The notes under the pieces were generated by a model, which saw only the letters and a list, made by a program, of their open reading frames with translations, was not told the origin of the DNA and did not search any database. A DNA stretch of 64,000 nt, from positions 120,716-184,715 of the forward strand of contig NZ_UFQQ01000012.1 of NCBI RefSeq assembly GCF_900218015.1, written 5' to 3'. This DNA is from Rhodopseudomonas pentothenatexigens (GTDB lineage: Bacteria; Pseudomonadota; Alphaproteobacteria; Rhizobiales; Xanthobacteraceae). A program made the translations under genes and the position numbers. Positions 19,073 to 27,377 of this stretch are shown piece by piece. The number at the start of each line of letters is the position of its first letter. Position 1 is the stretch's first letter.

Positions 19073-19150
19073 ACAACTGCGGTTGACAGCGTTACTAATT
19101 GCGCGAATCGGCTATCGTCGGGGTTATCTGCAAACCCTTGGGGGATCAAC

Positions 19151-19450
19151 ATGGACGACGACAAGCCGATGATCGATCAGGTGGGCGAGGTGATCGCCGA
19201 GGTCACCGAGGCGGCCAAGACCACCGTCAAGAAGGCCCGCAAGGCGGCCAAGAAGGTCGCCAAGAAGGTGAAGGCCGGCGCCAAGAAGGCATCCAAGAAG
19301 GCGGGCAAGAAGGCCGCTAAGAAAGCCCCGAAGAAGGCTGCCAAGAAAGCCGCCAAGAAGGCTCCGAAGAAGGCTCCGAAGAAGGCCAAGAAGGCCGCGA
19401 AAAAGACCGCCAAGAAAACCGTGAAGAAGGCCAAGAAATCCAAGCGCTGA
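19151..19450 (+). CDS. Lys/Ala-rich histone H1-like protein
   Basis: A 99-residue, extremely basic protein. The first 25 residues are acidic or neutral (MDDDKPMIDQVGEVIAEVTE). From residue 26 on it is made almost only of lysine, alanine and some proline in degenerate KKA-, AKK- and APKK-type repeats. This resembles the C-terminal tail of eukaryotic histone H1 and bacterial HC1/AlgP/BphH1-like proteins, which bind DNA without sequence preference and compact the nucleoid. Such a role is inference. It starts 78 bp after phrB, and a strong terminator follows directly. The repetitive AAG codons make it prone to slippage length change. Confidence 0.9.
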   Translation: MDDDKPMIDQVGEVIAEVTEAAKTTVKKARKAAKKVAKKVKAGAKKASKKAGKKAAKKAPKKAAKKAAKKAPKKAPKKAKKAAKKTAKKTVKKAKKSKR

Positions 19451-19475
19451 GCGAGTGATCGCATCGGCCGGCAAG

Positions 19476-19508
19476 AGCCTCCGGAAACACCGCGCCGGAG
19501 GCTTTTTG
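19476..19508 (+). terminator. Rho-independent terminator after the H1-like gene
   Basis: A nine-base-pair stem, AGCCTCCGG with CCGGAGGCT, around a short loop, is followed by a run of five T. It lies 26 bp after the H1-like stop codon and 38 bp before the end of the convergent exporter gene. Confidence 0.9.
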
Positions 19509-19545
19509 CTGCCCGCGAACTACGCCCGCGGACAGCCGCCCGCCC

Positions 19546-20421
19546 TCACGCCTTGGCGCGGTTGACCAGGAACACCGCGGCCGCACACACCGCCATGCCG
19601 AGGATCGAGACCGCATCCAGCGTCTCGCCGAACAGCACATAGGCCATCAGCGCGGTGACGCCGGGCACCAGGTAGAACAGGCTGGCCACCGAGGTCGCGG
19701 CGGAATGCCGGATCAGCCAGTACAGCAGCCCGATCGAGCCGATCGACAGCACCACCACCAGCCAGCCCACCGCCAGCACGAACTCCGTGGTCCAGGTCAC
19801 CACCCGGGTCTCGAACAGCGCGGCGCCGACGGCGAACAAGCCCAGCGCGGCGAGGAATTGGATGATGTTGCCGGCGCGCCAGTCGATGCCGGTGCAGAAC
19901 CGCTTCTGATACAGCGTCCCGATGGTGATGCCGATCAGCGCACAGGCTGAAGCCAGCCAGCCCCAGCCGATGTCGCCGGTCAGGCTGCGGCTGTGCAGGA
20001 TCAACAGCGTGCCACCGAGGCCGAGCCCGAGTCCCAGCCATTGCAGCGGTGTGACCCGCTCGCCGAGCCAGCGATTGGCCAGCGTCGATGTCAGGATCGG
20101 CTGCAGGCCGGGGATCAGCGCCGACAGCCCGGCGGGCACCGAATGCGCGATCGCGATCGAGGTGCCGGCCAGGTACACGCCGTGCACCAGCAGCCCGGCG
20201 ACGACGCTGTGGCCGACACCGGCGAGGTTCGGCCAGCGTGGCCGGGCGATTGCGGCGATCACCGCCATCAGCGCCACCACCGCCACCATCCGGATCGACA
20301 GATAGGTCAGCGGCTCCGCACCGGCCAGCGCATATTTGGTGCCGATGAAGCCGGTGCTCCACAGCACGACGAACACGGCCGGCGCGGCCCGGCCGGCGAG
20401 ATGCTCTGCGTGACGGTTCAT
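19546..20421 (-). CDS. EamA-type (DMT) metabolite exporter
   Basis: A 291-residue inner-membrane permease of the drug/metabolite transporter superfamily, with two EamA repeats and about ten hydrophobic helices. Landmarks are FVVLWSTGFIGTKYALAGAE in the first helix, SVPAGLSALIPGLQPILT before the middle loop, and ATSVASLFYLVPGVTALMAY in the second repeat. The ATG at 20421 (MNRHAEHLAGR) follows GGGGAG; upstream codons are not similar to the family. Members export amino acids or other small metabolites; the substrate here cannot be told. It is divergent from the PhzF-type gene. Confidence 0.9.
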   Translation of the reverse strand: MNRHAEHLAGRAAPAVFVVLWSTGFIGTKYALAGAEPLTYLSIRMVAVVALMAVIAAIARPRWPNLAGVGHSVVAGLLVHGVYLAGTSIAIAHSVPAGLSALIPGLQPILTSTLANRWLGERVTPLQWLGLGLGLGGTLLILHSRSLTGDIGWGWLASACALIGITIGTLYQKRFCTGIDWRAGNIIQFLAALGLFAVGAALFETRVVTWTTEFVLAVGWLVVVLSIGSIGLLYWLIRHSAATSVASLFYLVPGVTALMAYVLFGETLDAVSILGMAVCAAAVFLVNRAKA

Positions 20422-20573
20422 TGTCTCCCCGGGGACCCGATCGTATGGTGACGGGCAGCTGCCCGATGGCGCCACGTCCATGCCATGCCGCAACCGCGGC
20501 GGCCAGCACGGATCGTCGTCTTTCTGTGCGGTGCCGCCTTCCCTGCGGCGCGTTCGTCATCTCTGGAGCCGCC

Positions 20574-21482
20574 ATGCGCCTGCAGTTCGAAACCGTCGAC
20601 GTGTTCACCTCCGATCAGTTCAGCGGCAATCCGCTGGCCGTGGTGCTCAACGCCGAAGGTCTGTCGAGCGCGCAGATGCAGGCGATCGCCGGCGAGTTCA
20701 ATCTGTCGGAAACGACCTTCGTGTTGCCGCCGCAGGATCCCACCCACACCGCGCAGGTGCGGATCTACACACCCAACGGCGAGCTGCCGTTCGCCGGCCA
20801 TCCGAATGTCGGCACCGCCTTCGTGCTGGCCCGGATCGGCCAGAGCTACGGCCGTGGCATCGACGGCGACCATGTGGTGTTCGAAGAGAAGGCCGGGCTG
20901 GTGCCGATCGAGCTGATCAAAGACGGCGGCGCTGTCACCGGCGCGCGCCTGACCTCGCCGCAGCTCCTGTCGCTCGCCGACGAGGTCGCGCCCGATGTCA
21001 TCGCGGCGGCCTGCTCGCTCGGTGAAGGCGACATCGAGACGGCCAACCACCGGCCGTGCATCGCGTCCTGCGGCACCGGCTTCATCATCGTCGAGGTGAA
21101 GAGCCGGAGCGCCCTCGCCGCCGCCAGCCCCAGCGCCGACGTGTTCCGCGACCGCATCGCCGGCTATACGACGTCCAAGATCCTGCTCTACGTGCCGACC
21201 GGCGAGGACGCCATCGACATCCGCGCCCGGATGTTCGCGCCGCTGCACAAGATCCCCGAAGACCCGGCGACCGGCAGCGCCAACGTCGCGCTGATCGGGC
21301 TATTGGCGAAGCTGCGCGCCGAGCCGGATCTGACGCTTTCCAAGACCATCCTGCAGGGGGTCGAGATGGGACGCCCCAGCCTGCTGCTCGCCAGCGCCGA
21401 GAAGCGCGGCGGCGAGGTGATCGCGACGTCGATCGGCGGACACTGCGTTCCGGTGATGGCGGGGACGATCGAGCTGAATTGA
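20574..21482 (+). CDS. PhzF family isomerase
   Basis: A 302-residue protein of the PhzF/diaminopimelate-epimerase fold. The start MRLQFETVDVFTSDQFSGNP and the catalytic glutamate in NLSETTFVLPP are as in PhzF. Further signatures are GELPFAGHPNVGTAFVLA and the C-terminal DPATGSANVALIGLLA. PhzF itself isomerises dihydro-hydroxyanthranilate in phenazine synthesis. There are no other phenazine genes here, so it is more likely one of the many PhzF-like isomerases of unknown substrate. The ATG at 20574 follows TGGAG. It is divergent from the EamA gene. Confidence 0.92.
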   Translation: MRLQFETVDVFTSDQFSGNPLAVVLNAEGLSSAQMQAIAGEFNLSETTFVLPPQDPTHTAQVRIYTPNGELPFAGHPNVGTAFVLARIGQSYGRGIDGDHVVFEEKAGLVPIELIKDGGAVTGARLTSPQLLSLADEVAPDVIAAACSLGEGDIETANHRPCIASCGTGFIIVEVKSRSALAAASPSADVFRDRIAGYTTSKILLYVPTGEDAIDIRARMFAPLHKIPEDPATGSANVALIGLLAKLRAEPDLTLSKTILQGVEMGRPSLLLASAEKRGGEVIATSIGGHCVPVMAGTIELN

Positions 21483-21538
21483 GGGTTTGCCGACGCGCGC
21501 GCCCGGCTCCGATCCGGGCGGCTCAGCCGGCGGTGCGC

Positions 21539-21985
21539 TCAATACTCTTCCGGACAGGGATCGACGATCTTCCACAGATCGACGCCGTTCTTGATCTTCT
21601 TCATCTCGGTGGTCAGGCCGCCATTGCGGGCGAGCCAGTCCTTCACCGGACGCGGATAATACGACATCAGCTCCGATGTGCCCTCGAGGCTGGTGACCTT
21701 GATGCCGAAGGTGAACGCCTTGTCGTAATAGGCCTGGTGGAAGCCGACGCTGGCGCGCGGGGTGACGCAGATCTTGTTCAGCGGCACGATCCCGAACACC
21801 AGGGTGCAGGCCGAATTGCAGATGCCGTCGATGATGACCCGCTCGCGGCGATCGCGGATGCGCTGGTACTTGGCCTTGTACTCCTCGACGTAGCCGCCGT
21901 GATCCCGCCTGATGTGGAGGTCGGCGCGGGCCGGCGACGCCAGTACGATCAGCGACAGCAGCAGCGACGAGAACAGGGTACGCAT
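21539..21985 (-). CDS. Exported ClpP/crotonase-like protein (COG3904-like)
   Basis: A 148-residue secreted protein. Residues 1-21 (MRTLFSSLLLSLIVLASPA) are a signal peptide. The mature part has the short fingerprint IIDGICNSACTLVFGIV, followed by CVTPRASVGFHQAY, a pattern of ClpP-like periplasmic proteins in which GxC-x-SAC marks the equivalent of the nucleophile elbow. Paired cysteines suggest disulfides. Whether it is catalytic is unknown. The ATG at 21985 is chosen for the signal peptide; the frame extends further upstream without sense. It lies just ahead of tRNA-Arg. Confidence 0.8.
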   Translation of the reverse strand: MRTLFSSLLLSLIVLASPARADLHIRRDHGGYVEEYKAKYQRIRDRRERVIIDGICNSACTLVFGIVPLNKICVTPRASVGFHQAYYDKAFTFGIKVTSLEGTSELMSYYPRPVKDWLARNGGLTTEMKKIKNGVDLWKIVDPCPEEY

Positions 21986-22179
21986 GGTTCGGTCGAAACC
22001 CGTGGCGGCAGGGGGAGCGGGCCGGCAGCCGCCGGCACCGTCACATTGGCCGAGTTTGGTTTGCGCGACGTTAATGCGCACATTCCGGCGAAATCATGGG
22101 ATCCGACCTCCCCCTTGTAAGCGCCTGCAAAAGTGGGGTATTCGGAAGGCCCTCGCCGGGGGCACCCTCCCCCGGCCCC

Positions 22180-22256
22180 GCGCTCGTAGCTCAGCTGGAT
22201 AGAGCATCGGATTTCGATTCCGAGGGTCGGAGGTTCGAATCCTTCCGAGCGCGCCA
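22180..22256 (+). tRNA. tRNA-Arg (anticodon TCG)
   Basis: The acceptor GCGCTCG pairs with CGAGCGC. The D arm is GCTCAGCTGGATAGAGC, the anticodon stem TCGGA/TCCGA encloses TTTCGAT (anticodon TCG), the T arm is GGAGGTTCGAATCCTTC, and G-CCA is encoded. It is 77 nt long. tRNA-Arg genes are frequent integration sites, and the DNA on its 3' side (22257-26680) has lower G+C and holds a defence-like gene. I did not find a repeat of the tRNA 3' end on the far side. Confidence 0.97.
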
Positions 22257-22708
22257 AATTCCGCCGATTGCACTCTGCTCTAAGTCATCGTCGTTGACCG
22301 TACGCCTCTGTATGTGGCAGAGGCCGCACTCGCCCAACAGAGCTTAGTAACGGCAGATAAGACTTTTCAAGACATCGGCATTTCGCCGCTGGCGCCGGAA
22401 TACGGTGCGCTGCTTACCCCCCAAGGAAGCGAAGAACCGCCTGGCTCCCCTCAAATCGGAAGCAGACGAAAAGCGGCCGCATGTTACCGGTTAGACGCCC
22501 TTACCGAGGTATTTCAAACATGATCGTTTCAGAAAACATTTTAGTGCAGGCGAAAACAGAGCCCCAATGCTGGGAGGTGCAACGCGCGCCGGGGCCTTCG
22601 GAACGTTGCCGTGACGCGGCAGAAACAAGTCGTCCATGACACCAGCTCCAAGGCCGCTATAGACGACTGCTTGCCTATTCAAATCGGTCCATGATCTTAA
22701 GTTAATCC
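22257..22708. other. Gene-free gap between tRNA-Arg and the NACHT-type gene
   Basis: This 452-bp stretch is lower in G+C than the flanking genes. The short open frames in it (for example about 70 codons on the plus strand from 22314) show no protein-like pattern and no good ribosome-binding site. It should carry the promoter of the 22709 gene, but I cannot point to clear -35/-10 boxes. No integrase remnant is visible. Confidence 0.5.
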
Positions 22709-25700
22709 ATGAAGAAAACGAAGCACAAGAACAAGGAAACGGCCCCGCAGGATTCAGCAAAAGCTGAAACGCGCGCCGGCGGAGCAGCAACGGCGTCTGG
22801 CATGAATTTTCAGGCCGCCGTCACTGCCGTTGCAGTCATCCACATGGCGCGTGGCACAGCGGTTGGCTGGCTCGACGGATTGATTAACGATGTTCCTGTC
22901 GCAGTGCGGGCCGAGACGGCCGGTGCAGGTGATGATATCCAAATCGAATGCATCGACGGCGAAATCGTAGAAGCACAGGTGAAACGGGGATTGTCCGTCG
23001 GGCCACGATTGTGGGAGGCACTCATCGCGCTCTCGCAGGCAATATCTGCCAATAAGATTAGTTTCGGCGTGCTCGTTGTCTGTCCGGCAAGCAGTCAAAC
23101 CATAGCGACCCAACTCTCGCAGGACATTGTTAGACTTGGCTCCGGCGCCATTGACCGTCTTTCACAAACGGGCGTCAAATTCGTCGCAAAACTTAAGGAG
23201 ATTAGCCTCGACACACAGACGGTATGCAAACGGCTTCGTATCGTTCGTATGCATTGCCTGAGAAACGACGACTCCTCCATCAAGGCTGCACAGGCAGAAC
23301 TCGCTCACATTTGCGCACGCAAAGACCAAGTTCAACAATCATGGGACCGACTGTACCGGGATGCTCACTCCCTGATTGAATTAAAGGGTCGGAGAACTGC
23401 GGTATCGGTCCTGCAGATTCTGCGATCGACAGCGATCGAGGTCGCAACGCCATCAAACGCAGGCCCTGTTACCGCGATCGAGGCTTTGACGAAGTGGATT
23501 CTTTCGACAACGGCAGAGTTCTTCGTGGTTGGTTCCGACACCTCACTCTCCCTCGACACGGACTGGATAAAGATCAGCGTACAAGTATCGGACAAAGACG
23601 TTGCCAACGATCGTGACTTGGCCACGGTTCTTGAAGAATACCACGGCTGGTATGAGAAGAAGCGGCCGGAAAACAACCGCTCGCTGATTGAACCAGATAC
23701 GTTGGGTCTGTTCTATCCTCATTGCGTGGTCGTTGGCGGACCCGGTATGGGCAAGAGTCTTCTGCTGAAGCGACTTGCACGCGAGTACGCGAAAAGATCC
23801 AACCCGGTCCTGAGAATCAATCTTCCGGCCTTGCATGCCCGTATGAAGCACCATGGCAGCGGATTCGAGGAAGGCTTATTCTCTTTGGGGCTCGACGGTT
23901 CCGGACTCTCGGCGGGAGACTTTGAGCGCAGGGGACAAAACTGGATCTTGATATGCGACAGTCTTGATGAGTGCGGCCATGACCAAGAGAGCGTGACGGA
24001 CGGGCTAAGCAAATTTGCAGCCAGCAATCCCGGATGCAAGATTGTCGTTGCGACCCGCCCAGTCGGCTATCGCCGGTCATTGCTGCACAAATGGCGACAC
24101 TACGAACTGCTCCCGCTCGCAACCACTTCTGTGCCCGAGCACACGGCCACCTTGATCTCCGGCCTGTTCCCAAGGGATCAGCAGAAAGCAGCCGCGGCGA
24201 TCGCATTTGCCCGCAGCCAGATCAAGAACAACGATACGGCAAAGCTCGTTGCCAGGAGCCCTCTACTCCTGAGCATGATAGCGGCGCTCGCTGCAAACGG
24301 AACATCCATCGGTACCACGAAATCGCGCCTCTACGAGAGCTTCTTTGAACTGATCGACATGGCCTCGCCTAGAAAACCGGTGACCGCAGCCATTACACGT
24401 CCCGTTCTTGACAGGTTCCTGCAAGTAGCAGCATGGACGATCCTGACGGAGACGATCCCGTCCAGTTCAGTAGTGGTTGATGCCGCGGCGGCCGTGCTGG
24501 CGTCGGAATTGGAATACTCTTCATTGAAAGCGAAATCGACCGCAGCGGATTGCCTGACCTATTGGCAGCAGGTCGGCCTGCTCGAGCGAGTATCGCATGC
24601 CAATGCTGAGACAATCACATTCATTCACAGGTCATTTGCTGAGTATGCGGCAGCCGGCCTCTTAAGCACCCTCCTCGAAGCGGACCGCGCCAAAGAATTC
24701 CGGAGCAAGATCAATCAGCCGTCATGGCAAGAAGTCTTGAACTTCGCAGCATCCGGCGGATTGGTGAATGAGATTATCGATGCATGCGATCTAGCGGATA
24801 TTGAATCACTAAAACGTGCGCTCTCGCTCGCGGCAGAGTCGGATGCAGAAGTTTCGGAGGGTCGGCTAGAACTTCTAGCAAATCGTGGGTTTCATCACGT
24901 TAAGGGAGAACGGCGAGACCAAGCGCAAGCAGTCGGGGTGCTGTTGGAACGAGTAAGCAGACGTTACCCGGAGGCGATCTTTAACACAGCGAACGCCTGC
25001 GTAAACGCAAGCCTGCCCTGGACACGTTTGGTCGCATGGGCCTGTCTTGTTAATTGCGGAAGCCATCCCATTGAATTTGCCGCCCTCGTCGATGCCTTGC
25101 GTCAACTGCCTAAGTCGGTCGAGTTGCAATCGTGGAATTCGCTCGGTGGGTTTAGACTGGCGAATGATGACGGCCGTGAGCTGCTTGTGTCGTTGATAAT
25201 CGCTGGGTGCCGCCTAATTCTAGAGCGCTGCTCTCCGGAGGAAAGCGATGAGATCGTGCCGGAAATTCTGGCGGCAAAGGATCTACATACGCTTGGCTTC
25301 TACGAAAGGATCGAGCCTCTCTTACGGGAGTTTGGGAAAGACTACGATGTCGGAGGAAGCCGCTCGGTGTTCTCGAAGGGGCTTGACTGGAATATCGACG
25401 GGTACAGTGAAGCATGGGAAACCTTCTTCCACCATCTATTCGCGATCATCGGTGAAGCGAGCAAGGCGAGGAACGTCACCCCAGTTGGGGCTTCGGAGCA
25501 TCTTCCCTATGTCAGCGCATTCTTGCAGATGACATCATTTTGGGAGTTGCCCGCGAGCAATGCTTGGGCTTGGACCCAGCATTTCGATCGTGAATCCGTA
25601 AGGGAAGTTGTTACCGGAGCTTTGAAATCCAGCAGCCTACCTGAAGACTTGATCGCACGCGATGCCCACCGGCTTATAGCCGCGCAGTCATTGGGCGAAA

Positions 25701-26680
25701 GGTGTACTGGCAAGATAACCGCCTTCAGTCATCTACCGACTGTGGACGTTTGGGAGATGGACTACACGAAGGTTGATCCGGCCATTCTTGACGTTAGAAA
25801 GTTGGAGACCGCGCTCTACCAGCGTTGCCAGTGGACCATTCAGGTCGCGGTAAGCCTGATCAGAACAACTGACACTGAGACGCGCTTGGGCATTGTCAAA
25901 AGAGTTCTGAAAAACGGCAGGGGAATTACGCTGTGGGCGGCAGCAGCCATTGCAGCAACGCTAGACGGTCGGCGTCGCCTTGAACTCCTCGGGGGACGCT
26001 TGAGTGAATCGCTGTGTAGCGGATGCGAATATCTGATGTCCGCGCTGGCGGACGACCTTGCTTCCGATGACGAGGCATACAATCTCCTGAGTGTTTGTCT
26101 GGCGGCGGATAATGTGTTCTTGGCTATTGAGGCAGCAAGAGCTGCGTTGCGATTGTCCGACACGGCGGATCGTCAGCTCGTGCCTCTGCTGACTTCCGCC
26201 TATGGATTTTGGCTTGAGCACGAGAAGCCCTATCCAAAGGGGGGAGGCGTGGTCCCCGATAGTCCAAGGGCACTCTTGCTTGAGGCGATCCAGAAGATCG
26301 AGCCTGTTTCAGACGACAGGCTATTCGAACTCATCGCAGACGACCGCTCCGACATTCGCGGGATGTCTGAAAAATGGCTCATTTGCCGCCTAACCAAATC
26401 GAATGATGTTCGGAATGACTTTCTAAATAAGCTTGAAAGCGGCAGCGTGAAGCCGAACCTCCTTACCGCTGCGCTTCGTGAGCACGTTCCCTTCTCCAGT
26501 GAGCAGCTTACCCGCATTCGGAGCTTGCTGAACTCCTCCGATGCTCGAATGCGATATGCAGCAATGGGGGTGCTTGTCGGTACCTATCTTGCGACAGACG
26601 AAATACTGGCTCATGCAGAAGCGCTGCGGGGTGACACCGAACAGGACATCCGGGATCGCGCGTATCGCATTCATACATAA
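22709..26680 (+). CDS. NACHT/STAND NTPase with N-terminal nuclease-like domain (putative anti-phage protein)
   Basis: A 1323-residue protein. Residues 1-170 have GGAATASGMNFQAAV at 24-38, then GDDIQIE at 74-80 and EAQVK at 88-92. Together these fit a PD-(D/E)xK nuclease fold of the Cap4/DUF4297 kind (D76, E88, Q90, K92). The NTPase has Walker A GGPGMGKS (343-350), Walker B ILICDSLDEC (413-422), a sensor VVATRPVGYR and the NACHT winged-helix motif FIHRSFAEYAAA (638-649). Residues 650-1323 are helical with no motif I know and may be a sensor. Avs/bNACHT proteins of this order recognise phage proteins and cut DNA. Defence is inferred. Hand counts of two lines gave 48% and 58% G+C against 72% in a phrB line. 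The ATG has no strong ribosome-binding site. Confidence 0.88.
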   Translation: MKKTKHKNKETAPQDSAKAETRAGGAATASGMNFQAAVTAVAVIHMARGTAVGWLDGLINDVPVAVRAETAGAGDDIQIECIDGEIVEAQVKRGLSVGPRLWEALIALSQAISANKISFGVLVVCPASSQTIATQLSQDIVRLGSGAIDRLSQTGVKFVAKLKEISLDTQTVCKRLRIVRMHCLRNDDSSIKAAQAELAHICARKDQVQQSWDRLYRDAHSLIELKGRRTAVSVLQILRSTAIEVATPSNAGPVTAIEALTKWILSTTAEFFVVGSDTSLSLDTDWIKISVQVSDKDVANDRDLATVLEEYHGWYEKKRPENNRSLIEPDTLGLFYPHCVVVGGPGMGKSLLLKRLAREYAKRSNPVLRINLPALHARMKHHGSGFEEGLFSLGLDGSGLSAGDFERRGQNWILICDSLDECGHDQESVTDGLSKFAASNPGCKIVVATRPVGYRRSLLHKWRHYELLPLATTSVPEHTATLISGLFPRDQQKAAAAIAFARSQIKNNDTAKLVARSPLLLSMIAALAANGTSIGTTKSRLYESFFELIDMASPRKPVTAAITRPVLDRFLQVAAWTILTETIPSSSVVVDAAAAVLASELEYSSLKAKSTAADCLTYWQQVGLLERVSHANAETITFIHRSFAEYAAAGLLSTLLEADRAKEFRSKINQPSWQEVLNFAASGGLVNEIIDACDLADIESLKRALSLAAESDAEVSEGRLELLANRGFHHVKGERRDQAQAVGVLLERVSRRYPEAIFNTANACVNASLPWTRLVAWACLVNCGSHPIEFAALVDALRQLPKSVELQSWNSLGGFRLANDDGRELLVSLIIAGCRLILERCSPEESDEIVPEILAAKDLHTLGFYERIEPLLREFGKDYDVGGSRSVFSKGLDWNIDGYSEAWETFFHHLFAIIGEASKARNVTPVGASEHLPYVSAFLQMTSFWELPASNAWAWTQHFDRESVREVVTGALKSSSLPEDLIARDAHRLIAAQSLGERCTGKITAFSHLPTVDVWEMDYTKVDPAILDVRKLETALYQRCQWTIQVAVSLIRTTDTETRLGIVKRVLKNGRGITLWAAAAIAATLDGRRRLELLGGRLSESLCSGCEYLMSALADDLASDDEAYNLLSVCLAADNVFLAIEAARAALRLSDTADRQLVPLLTSAYGFWLEHEKPYPKGGGVVPDSPRALLLEAIQKIEPVSDDRLFELIADDRSDIRGMSEKWLICRLTKSNDVRNDFLNKLESGSVKPNLLTAALREHVPFSSEQLTRIRSLLNSSDARMRYAAMGVLVGTYLATDEILAHAEALRGDTEQDIRDRAYRIHT

Positions 26681-26965
26681 ATTCTCCACGGGTGCAGCCG
26701 ATGGAACGGCGCCGAAGACCACGCGCAACTGGCGCTGCTGGTTAGTCGGATCCTCTCCGACCAGGCATCCCCCGCCGGTGCGCCATCTCCAACGGTCCAA
26801 CCGCGGCCGACCGGCTGACAATTGAACTTTACCAGACTCCCCACCGGAACTTCCCGCTCCGATCCGCCGCACCTCGTCACGTTGACGCCGTGTCCGCCGT
26901 CTTGGCATAAAAGTACCGCGCTATTTGGAATTGCGCGATCGGCCGGGGCGCGGCTGGGGGGTGCG

Positions 26966-27316
26966 ATGCAAAACGGGCTGTATTCGATTCATGTCGACCT
27001 GCTCGACGGCCGCTCCGGCAAGGGCAGCGGGGTAGTGCTATTTCGCGACGGCAAGATCCTCGGCGGCGACGCGTATCTGTTCTACGTCGGCAGCTATGTC
27101 AGCACCGGCGACAGCTTCAAGGGCGAGGTCACCGTCACCCAGCACACCCCGAGCCCGGACGCCAACCCGCTGTTCGGCGGCCAGAAGGAGCCGGTCGGGA
27201 TCGGCGTCACCGGCACCTCGACCGGCACCGCGGCGGTGATGAACGGCACCGCGCTGGTCGGCAAATCCAGCCAGATTTTCCGCGCGACGCTGCGGTGGCT
27301 GGCGGACGCCGAGTGA
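26966..27316 (+). CDS. GrlR-family regulatory-like protein
   Basis: A 116-residue protein that starts MQNGLYSIHVDLLDGRSGKG and continues GVVLFRDGKILGGDAYLFYVG, the pattern of GrlR, a small beta-barrel repressor partner first known from the LEE type III secretion island. The rest (GEVTVTQHTPSPDANPLFGG) also fits. In rhizobial genomes GrlR-like proteins occur without type III secretion and their role is unknown. The ATG at 26966 follows GGGGGGTG; upstream codons in the same frame look non-coding. It is convergent with the histidine kinase gene. Confidence 0.8.
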   Translation: MQNGLYSIHVDLLDGRSGKGSGVVLFRDGKILGGDAYLFYVGSYVSTGDSFKGEVTVTQHTPSPDANPLFGGQKEPVGIGVTGTSTGTAAVMNGTALVGKSSQIFRATLRWLADAE

Positions 27317-27377
27317 CGACCCGACGGGCGACGACGCTCCGACATCCGCGCTGCAACGGCCTGCCCGACCTCGTTTG

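Noticed and set aside
19083..19125. TTGACA upstream of the H1-like gene as a -35 box
   Set aside because: The nearest -10-like hexamer (GCTATC) is too far away, more than 20 bases, for a normal promoter.
22314..22523. Possible small gene after tRNA-Arg
   Set aside because: No ribosome-binding site, no conserved pattern; too weak to call.
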